From the NCBI GenBank assembly GCA_030549495.1, contig JAUIRK010000316.1, positions 38,596 to 102,595 of the forward strand: DNA of 64,000 nt, written 5' to 3'. Origin of the DNA: Nectonema munidae. Lineage: Eukaryota > Nematomorpha > Nectonematoida > Nectonematidae. A program made the translations under genes and the position numbers. The notes under the pieces were generated by a model. That model saw only the letters and a program-made list of their open reading frames with translations, searched no databases and was not told where the DNA came from. Numbering within the stretch: position 1 is the first letter of the stretch; every line of letters starts with the position of its first letter. Positions 56,090 through 64,000 of the stretch are shown one piece after another.

Positions 56090-56440
56090 ATGTGTGTGTA
56101 TGTCAAAGAAGAGATCCTGGAAATACCTACACGTACCCGCTTCCAGCCTCTTGAACTCGCTGAAAAGAGGATCGAAGCCGTCAACCTATCGCTTCCTCCT
56201 CAGCTCAGAAACGCTAAAGATAACATAATCATATCATTATTCGATACTATCAAAAGAAACCTTAATGTACCGTATGGACATTCAAGAAATTAACCATTCG
56301 GCAACTACGGCTTGCTTAGCCACTCAGTGCTCCTGGGAACAAGCCAGTAAGCAAATGAATATTTCATCCTTCGCCTCCTTAGACATACCTGCGCCCACCG
56401 CGCCTCCTACAGGTCAGTTCTTTCGTAGGCCTGAATAATT
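56090..56440 (+). other. Unidentified coding-like fragment
   Basis: GC-richer than its surroundings and coding-like in composition: FQPLELAEKRIEAVNLSLPP and IIISLFDTIKRNLNV, then a Pro/Ala-rich segment. It begins just after the RANGAP1 polyadenylation signal. I do not recognise it. A retroelement gag-like piece is possible, and it appears broken. Confidence 0.3.
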
Positions 56441-56569
56441 AGAAGAATAGAAGATAGATACAGAATATTAAAGAATGCGAGCAATTGCTTTTAAAAATTC
56501 TAATTTTTATTCATATCATATTTTTCTATGATGGACTTGAACCTTGTATTCAAAACTTGATACTTTTTC

Positions 56570-56838
56570 TTTTGAGGTCTTAATTAAACTCCTGAATTGA
56601 CCATCTCAATCATTAACTCCCAGTCTGACTGCTCATTTCTTAGCTTTGACAGTAATAGACAAACAGAAGGATGAGTTACTGCAATTCTTTGTTCAAATTC
56701 TTTGTGCTATCCTTCTAGAGAATTTGTTGTCTGTGGAAGTCAATGTACGTTTCTTTCAAAAGTGTTCCACATTTTTATTTCAAATAATAGCTTTCTTCGT
56801 TTGCCACGCTGAACAAAACCAATCCATGTTGTTTCAAA
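56570..56838 (-). pseudogene. MULE transposase C-terminal remnant at the satellite edge
   Basis: The minus strand from 56838 reads ETTWIGFVQRGKRRKLLFEI, KMWNTFERNVH, then TTNSLEG (usually RTNNxxEGWH), FEQRIAVTHPSVCLLLSKLR, NEQSDWELM. This is the block YFExTWIGRxxRRxPLFxIxMWN of MULE transposases. The residues before it, LSGFLSYF, come from the last satellite unit in the same frame, so the array joins this remnant without a break. Confidence 0.75.
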
Positions 56839-59800
56839 GTAGCTGAGAAATCCTGACAGAATTTCATCAGTTTTATCATCCAACATTGTGAGAAATTCTG
56901 TGAAAGTGTTAATAACATCATCAACTGGCTCAAATGCTGATCAACTTAAAAAAAGTAGCTGAGAAATCCTGACAGAATTTCATCAGTTTTATCATCCAAC
57001 ATTGTGAGAAATTCTGTGAAAGTGTTAATAACATCATCAACTGGCTCAAATGCTGATCAACTTAAAAAAAGTAGCTGAGAAATCCTGAAAGAATTTCATC
57101 AGTTTTATCTTCCAGCATTGTGAGAAATTCTGTGAAAGTGTTAATAACATCATCAACTGGCTCAAATGCTGATCAACTTAAAAAAAAGTAGCTGAGAAAT
57201 CCTGACAGAATTTCATCAGTTTTATCATCCAACATTGTGAGAAATTCTGTGAAAGTGTTAATAACCCCATCAACTGGCTCAAATGCTGATCAACTTAAAA
57301 AAAGTAACTGAGAAATCCTGACAGAATTTCATCAGTTTTATCATCCAACATTGTGAGAAATTCTGTGAAAGTGTTAATAACCCCATCAACTGGCTCAAAT
57401 GCTGATCAACTTAAAAAAAGTAACTGAGAAATCCTGACAGAATTTCATCAGTTTTATCTTCCAACATTGTGAGAAATTCTGTGAAAGTGTTAATAACATC
57501 ATCAACTGGCTCAAATGCTGATCAACTTAAAAAAAAGTAGCTGAGAAATCCTGACAGAATTTCATCAGTTTTATCTTCCAGCATTGTGAGAAATTCTGTG
57601 AAAGTGTTAATAACATCATCAACTGGCTCAAATGCTGATCAACTTAAAAAAAGTAGCTGAGAAATCCTGAAAGAATTTCATCAGTTTTATCTTCCAACAT
57701 TGTGAGAAATTCTGTGAAAGTGTTAATAACATCATCAACTGTCTCGAATGCTGATCAACTTAAAAAAAGTAGCTGAGAAATCCTGACAGAATTTCATCAG
57801 TTTTATCTTCCAACATTGTGAGAAATTCTGTGAAAGTGTTAATAACATCATCAACTGGCTCAAATGCTGATCAACTTAAAAAAAGTAGCTGAGAAATCCT
57901 GACAGAATTTCATCAGTTTTATCTTCCAACATTGTGAGAAATTCTGTGAAAGTGTTAATAACATCATCAACTGGCTCAAATGCTGATCAACTTAAAAAAA
58001 GTAGCAGAGAAATCCTGACAGAATTTCATCAGTTTTATCATCCAACATTGTGAGAAATTCTGTGAAAGTGTTAATAACCCCATCAACTGGCTCAAATGCT
58101 GATCAACTTAAAAAAAGTAACTGAGAAATCCTGACAGAATTTCATCAGTTTTATCATCCAACATTGTGAGAAATTCTGTGAAAGTGTTAATAACCCCATC
58201 AACTGGCTCAAATGCTGATCAACTTAAAAAAAGTAACTGAGAAATCCTGACAGAATTTCATCAGTTTTATCTTCCAACATTGTGAGAAATTCTGTGAAAG
58301 TGTTAATAACATCATCAACTGGCTCAAATGCTGATCAACTTAAAAAAAGTAGCTGAGAAATCCTGACAGAATTTCATCAGTTTTATCTTCCAACATTGTA
58401 AGAAATTCTGTGAAAGTGTTAATAACATCATCAACTGGCTCAAATGCTGATCAACTTAAAAAAAGTAGCTGAGAAATCCTGACAGAATTTCATCAGTTTT
58501 ATCATCCAACATTGTGAGAAATTCTGTGAAAGTGTTAATAACATCATCAACTGGCTCAAATGCTGATCAACTTAAAAAAAGTAGCTGAGAAATCCTGACA
58601 GAATTTCATCAGTTTTATCTTCCAACATTGTGAGAAATTCTGTGAAAGTGTTAATAACATCATCAACTGGCTCAAATGCTGATCAACTTAAAAAAAGTAG
58701 CTGAGAAATCCTGACAGAATTTCATCAGTTTTATCATCCAACATTGTGAGAAATTCTGTGAAAGTGTTAATAACATCATCAACTGGCTCAAATGCTGATC
58801 AACTTAAAAAAAGTAGCTGAGAAATCCTGACAGAATTTCATCAGTTTTATCATCCAACATTGTGAGAAATTCTGTGAAAGTGTTAATAACATCATCAACT
58901 GGCTCAAATGCTGATCAACTTAAAAAAAGTAACTGAGAAATCCTGACAGAATTTCATCAGTTTTATCTTCCAACATTGTGAGAAATTCTGTGAAAGTGTT
59001 AATAACATCATCAACTGGCTCAAATGCTGATCAACTTAAAAAAAGTAGCTGAGAAATCCTGACAGAATTTCATCAGTTTTATCTTCCAACATTGTAAGAA
59101 ATTCTGTGAAAGTGTTAATAACATCATCAACTGGCTCAAATGCTGATCAACTTAAAAAAAGTAGCTGAGAAATCCTGACAGAATTTCATCAGTTTTATCA
59201 TCCAACATTGTGAGAAATTCTGTGAAAGTGTTAATAACATCATCAACTGGCTCAAATGCTGATCAACTTAAAAAAAGTAGCTGAGAAATCCTGACAGAAT
59301 TTCATCAATTTTATCATCCAACATTGTGAGAAATTCTGTGAAAGTGTTAATAACATCATCAACTGGCTCAAATGCTGATCAACTTAAAAAAAGTAGCTGA
59401 GAAATCCTGACAGAATTTCATCAGTTTTATCATCCAACATTGTGAGAAATTCTGTGAAAGTGTTAATAACATCATCAACTGGCTCAAATGCTGATCAACT
59501 TAAAAAAAGTAACTGAGAAATCCTGACAGAATTTCATCAGTTTTATCATCCAACATTGTGAGAAATTCTGTGAAAGTGTTAATAACATCATCAACTGGCT
59601 CAAATGCTGATCAACTTAAAAAAAGTAACTGAGAAATCCTGACAGAATTTCATCAGTTTTATCTTCCAACATTGTGAGAAATTCTGTGAAAGTGTTAATA
59701 ACATCATCAACTGGCTCAAATGCTGATCAACTTAAAAAAAGTAACTGAGAAATCCTGACAGAATTTCATCAGTTTTATCTTCCAACATTGTGAGAAATTC

Positions 59801-62800
59801 TGTGAAAGTGTTAATAACATCATCAACTGGCTCAAATGCTGATCAACTTTAAAAAAGTAGCTGAGAAATCCTGACAGAATTTCATCAGTTTTATCATCCA
59901 ACATTGTGAGAAATTCTGTGAAAGTGTTAATAACATCATCAACTGGCTCAAATGCTGATCAACTTTAAAAAAGTAGCTGAGAAATCCTGACAGAATTTCA
60001 TCAATTTTATCATCCAACATTGTGAGAAATTCTGTGAAAGTGTTAATAACATCATCAACTGGCTCAAATGCTGATCAACTTAAAAAAAGTAACTGAGAAA
60101 TCCTGACAGAATTTCATCAGTTTTATCTTCCAACATTGTGAGAAATTCTGTGAAAGTGTTAATAACATCATCAACTGGCTCAAATGCTGATCAACTTAAA
60201 AAAAAGTAGCTGAGAAATCCTGACAGAATTTCATCAGTTTTATCATCCAACATTGTGAGAAATTCTGTGAAAGTGTTAATAACATCATCAACTGGCTCAA
60301 ATGCTGATCAACTTAAAAAAAGTAGCTGAGAAATCCTGACAGAATTTCATCAGTTTTATCATCCAACATTGTGAGAAATTCTGTGAAAGTGTTAATAACA
60401 TCATCAACTGGCTCAAATGCTGATCAACTTAAAAAAAGTAGCTGAGAAATCCTGACAGAATTTCATCAGTTTTATCATCCAACATTGTGAGAAATTCTGT
60501 GAAAGTGTTAATAACATCATCAACTGGCTCAAATGCTGATCAACTTAAAAAAAGTAGCTGAGAAATCCTGACAGAATTTCATCAGTTTTATCATCCAACA
60601 TTGTGAGAAATTCTGTGAAAGTGTTAATAACATCATCAACTGGCTCAAATGCTGATCAACTTTAAAAAAGGAGCTGAGAAATCCTGACAGAATTTCATCA
60701 GTTTTATCATCCAACATTGTGAGAAATTCTGTGAAAGTGTTAATAACATCATCAACTGGCTCAAATGCTGATCAACTTAAAAAAAGTAGCTGAGAAATCC
60801 TGACAGAATTTCATCAGTTTTATCATCCAACATTGTGAGAAATTCTGTGAAAGTGTTAATAACATCATCAACTGGCTCAAATGCTGATCAACTTAAAAAA
60901 AGTAGCTGAGAAATCCTGACAGAATTTCATCAGTTTTATCATCCAACATTGTGAGAAATTCTGTGAAAGTGTTAATAACATCATCAACTGGCTCAAATGC
61001 TGATCAACTTAAAAAAAGTAGCTGAGAAATCCTGACAGAATTTCATCAGTTTTATCATCCAACATTGTGAGAAATTCTGTGAAAGTGTTAATAACATCAT
61101 CAACTGGCTCAAATGCTGATCAACTTAAAAAAAGTAGCTGAGAAATCCTGACAGAATTTCATCAGTTTTATCATCCAACATTGTGAGAAATTCTGTGAAA
61201 GTGTTAATAACATCATCAACTGGCTCAAATGCTGATCAACTTAAAAAAAGTAACTGAGAAATCCTGAAAGAATTTCATCAGTTTTATCTTCCAACATTGT
61301 GAGAAATTCTGTGAAAGTGTTAATAACATCATCAACTGGCTCAAATGCTGATCAACTTAAAAAAAGTAGCTGAGAAATCCTGACAGAATTTCATCAGTTT
61401 TATCATCCAACATTGTGAGAAATTCTGTGAAAGTGTTAATAACATCATCAACTGGCTCAAATGCTGATCAACTTAAAAAAAAGTAGCTGAGAAATCCTGA
61501 CAGAATTTCATCAGTTTTATCATCCAACATTGTGAGAAATTCTGTGAAAGTGTTAATAACATCATCAACTGGCTCAAATGCTGATCAACTTAAAAAAAGT
61601 AGCTGAGAAATCCTGACAGAATTTCATCAGTTTTATCATCCAACATTGTGAGAAATTCTGTGAAAGTGTTAATAACATCATCAACTGGCTCAAATGCTGA
61701 TCAACTTAAAAAAAGTAGCTGAGAAATCCTGACAGAATTTCATCAGTTTTATCATCCAACATTGTGAGAAATTCTGTGAAAGTGTTAATAACATCATCAA
61801 CTGGCTCAAATGCTGATCAACTAAAAAAAGTAGCTGAGAAATCCTGACAGAATTTCATCAGTTTTATCATCCAACATTGTGAGAAATTCTGTGAAAGTGT
61901 TAATAACATCATCAACTGGCTCAAATGCTGATCAACTTAAAAAAAGTAGCTGAGAAATCCTGACAGAATTTCATCAGTTTTATCATCCAACATTGTGAGA
62001 AATTCTGTGAAAGTGTTAATAACATCATCAACTGGCTCAAATGCTGATCAACTTAAAAAAAGTAGCTGAGAAATCCTGACAGAATTTCATCAGTTTTATC
62101 ATCCAACATTGTGAGAAATTCTGTGAAAGTGTTAATAACATCATCAACTGGCTCAAATGCTGATCAACTTAAAAAAAGTAACTGAGAAATCCTGACAGAA
62201 TTTCATCAGTTTTATCATCCAACATTGTGAGAAATTCTGTGAAAGTGTTAATAACATCATCAACTGGCTCAAATGCTGATCAACTTAAAAAAAGTAGCTG
62301 AGAAATCCTGACAGAATTTCATCAGTTTTATCTTCCAACATTGTGAGAAATTCTGTGAAAGTGTTAATAACATCATCAACTGGCTCAAATGCTGATCAAC
62401 TTAAAAAAAGTAACTGAGAAATCCTGACAGAATTTCATCAGTTTTATCTTCCAACATTGTGAGAAATTCTGTGAAAGTGTTAATAACATCATCAACTGGC
62501 TCAAATGCTGATCAACTTAAAAAAAGTAGCTGAGAAATCCTGAAAGAATTTCATCAGTTTTATCATCCAACATTGTGAGAAATTCTGTGAAAGTGTTAAT
62601 AACATCATCAACTGGCTCAAATGCTGATCAACTTAAAAAAAGTAGCTGAGAAATCCTGACAGAATTTCATCAGTTTTATCATCCAACATTGTGAGAAATT
62701 CTGTGAAAGTGTTAATAACATCATCAACTGGCTCAAATGCTGATCAACTTAAAAAAAGTAGCTGAGAAATCCTGACAGAATTTCATCAGTTTTATCATCC

Positions 62801-64000
62801 AACATTGTGAGAAATTCTGTGAAAGTGTTAATAACATCATCAACTGGCTCAAATGCTGATCAACTTTAAAAAAGTAGCTGAGAAATCCTGACAGAATTTC
62901 ATCAGTTTTATCATCCAACATTGTGAGAAATTCTGTGAAAGTGTTAATAACATCATCAACTGGCTCAAATGCTGATCAACTTAAAAAAAGTAGCTGAGAA
63001 ATCCTGACAGAATTTCATCAGTTTTATCATCCAACATTGTGAGAAATTCTGTGAAAGTGTTAATAACATCATCAACTGGCTCAAATGCTGATCAACTTAA
63101 AAAAAGTAGCTGAGAAATCCTGACAGAATTTCATCAGTTTTATCATCCAACATTGTGAGAAATTCTGTGAAAGTGTTAATAACATCATCAACTGGCTCAA
63201 ATGCTGATCAACTTAAAAAAAGTAGCTGAGAAATCCTGACAGAATTTCATCAGTTTTATCTTCCAACATTGTAAGAAATTCTGTGAAACTGTTAATAACA
63301 TCATCAACTGGCTCAAATGCTGATCAACTTAAAAAAGTAGCTGAAAAATCCTGACAGAATTTCATCAGTTTTATCATCCAACATTGTGAGAAATTCTGTG
63401 AAAGTGTTAATAACATCATCAACTGGCTCAAATGCTGATCAACTTAAAAAAAGTAGCTGAGAAATCCTGACAGAATTTCATCAGTTTTATCATCCAACAT
63501 TGTGAGAAATTCTGTGAAAGTGTTAATAACATCATCAACTGGCTCAAATGCTGATCAACTTAAAAAAAGTAGCTGAGAAATCCTGACAGAATTTCATCAG
63601 TTTTATCTTCCAACATTGTGAGAAATTCTGTGAAAGTGTTAATAACATCATCAACTGGCTCAAATGCTGATCAACTTAAAAAAAGTAGCTGAGAAATCCT
63701 GACAGAATTTCATCAGTTTTATCTTCCAACATTGTGAGAAATTCTGTGAAAGTGTTAATAACATCATCAACTGGCTCAAATGCTGATCAACTTAAAAAAA
63801 GTAGCTGAGAAATCCTGACAGAATTTCATCAGTTTTATCATCCAACATTGTGAGAAATTCTGTGAAAGTGTTAATAACATCATCAACTGGCTCAAATGCT
63901 GATCAACTTAAAAAAAGTAGCTGAGAAATCCTGACAGAATTTCATCAGTTTTATCATCCAACATTGTGAGAAATTCTGTGAAAGAGTTAATAACATCAAC
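56839..64000 (-). repeat. 116-bp satellite array derived from a MULE transposase exon
   Basis: About 62 head-to-tail units of 116 bp start at 56839 and run off the window end. Each unit begins GTAGCTGAGAAATCCTGACA and ends ATGCTGATCAACTTAAAAAAA. Differences are few: GTAGCTG/GTAACTG, ATCATCC/ATCTTCC, AACATCATC/AACCCCATC, and A-run length. The minus strand of a unit reads FEPVDDVINTFTEFLTMLDD then KTDEILSGFLSYF, which is MULE-like. Because 116 is not a multiple of three, the frame shifts at every unit and stops appear, so repeated 62-codon frames in the array are not genes. Confidence 0.93.

Noticed and set aside
59716-62921. Repeated 62-codon minus frames beginning MLDDKTDEILSG
   Set aside because: They are frame-cycling readings of the 116-bp satellite; the frame shifts at each unit and hits a stop, so no protein is made.
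56839-64000. CRISPR-like array
   Set aside because: The units are contiguous 116-mers with no unique spacers, and the DNA is eukaryotic.
56839-64000. Assembly artefact producing the tandem array
   Set aside because: Units differ by scattered point variants and A-run lengths in an ordered way, which copying a single read would not give; exact unit number still needs long reads.

Overview
This is AT-rich animal nuclear DNA. It holds one recognisable host gene, with GT-AG introns, in a dense and nested field of transposable elements that ends in a long satellite array. The mix of Mutator, piggyBac, hAT, Tigger, Helitron and CR1/RTE-like LINE remnants, a tRNA-derived SINE and kilobase-scale repeat-filled introns suggests an arthropod. 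A parasitic copepod (sea-louse type) is my best guess. That guess rests on general resemblance, not on a diagnostic marker.

Host gene: RANGAP1 (Ran GTPase-activating protein 1) lies on the + strand as eight exons between 22207 and 55925. All junctions are GT-AG and all phases agree. The exons add up to 1,860 nt (619 residues): a leucine-rich-repeat GAP domain, an acidic linker, and a C-terminal domain that keeps a SUMO-acceptor-like LKNE site. A TATA-like box sits about 115 bases upstream and an AATAAA about 130 bases after the stop.

Layout: 1-5 kb has two copies of an uncharacterised multi-copy protein family and the tail of a hAT transposase. 5.2-9.2 kb is a hAT transposase gene split by an almost intact Tigger element. 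9.3-10.7 kb is a Mutator-like (MULE) element with long terminal inverted repeats. 11-12.1 kb is a broken retroelement RT. 13-20 kb has a piggyBac-like MITE, LINE 3' ends, a SINE and a third copy of the uncharacterised family. 20.3-22.0 kb is a strikingly C-poor tract.

Inside the gene, intron 1 carries a LINE interrupted by a MULE, which is itself interrupted by a piggyBac. Intron 2 carries an RTE-like LINE interrupted by a piggyBac MITE with a hAT MITE at its edge. Intron 4 holds a LINE, a MITE and a hAT with target-site duplication. Intron 6 holds a foldback repeat, a surprisingly open Helitron-N gene on the minus strand and a ZBED-like hAT. Intron 7 holds a LINE with a MITE, a SINE-like unit and half a tRNA-Ser.

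From 56839 to the window end runs a 116-bp tandem array (about 62 units). Its minus strand reads as a piece of MULE transposase and continues in frame into the rest of that transposase at the array edge. The satellite therefore appears to have grown from a transposase exon. I consider this the most interesting feature.
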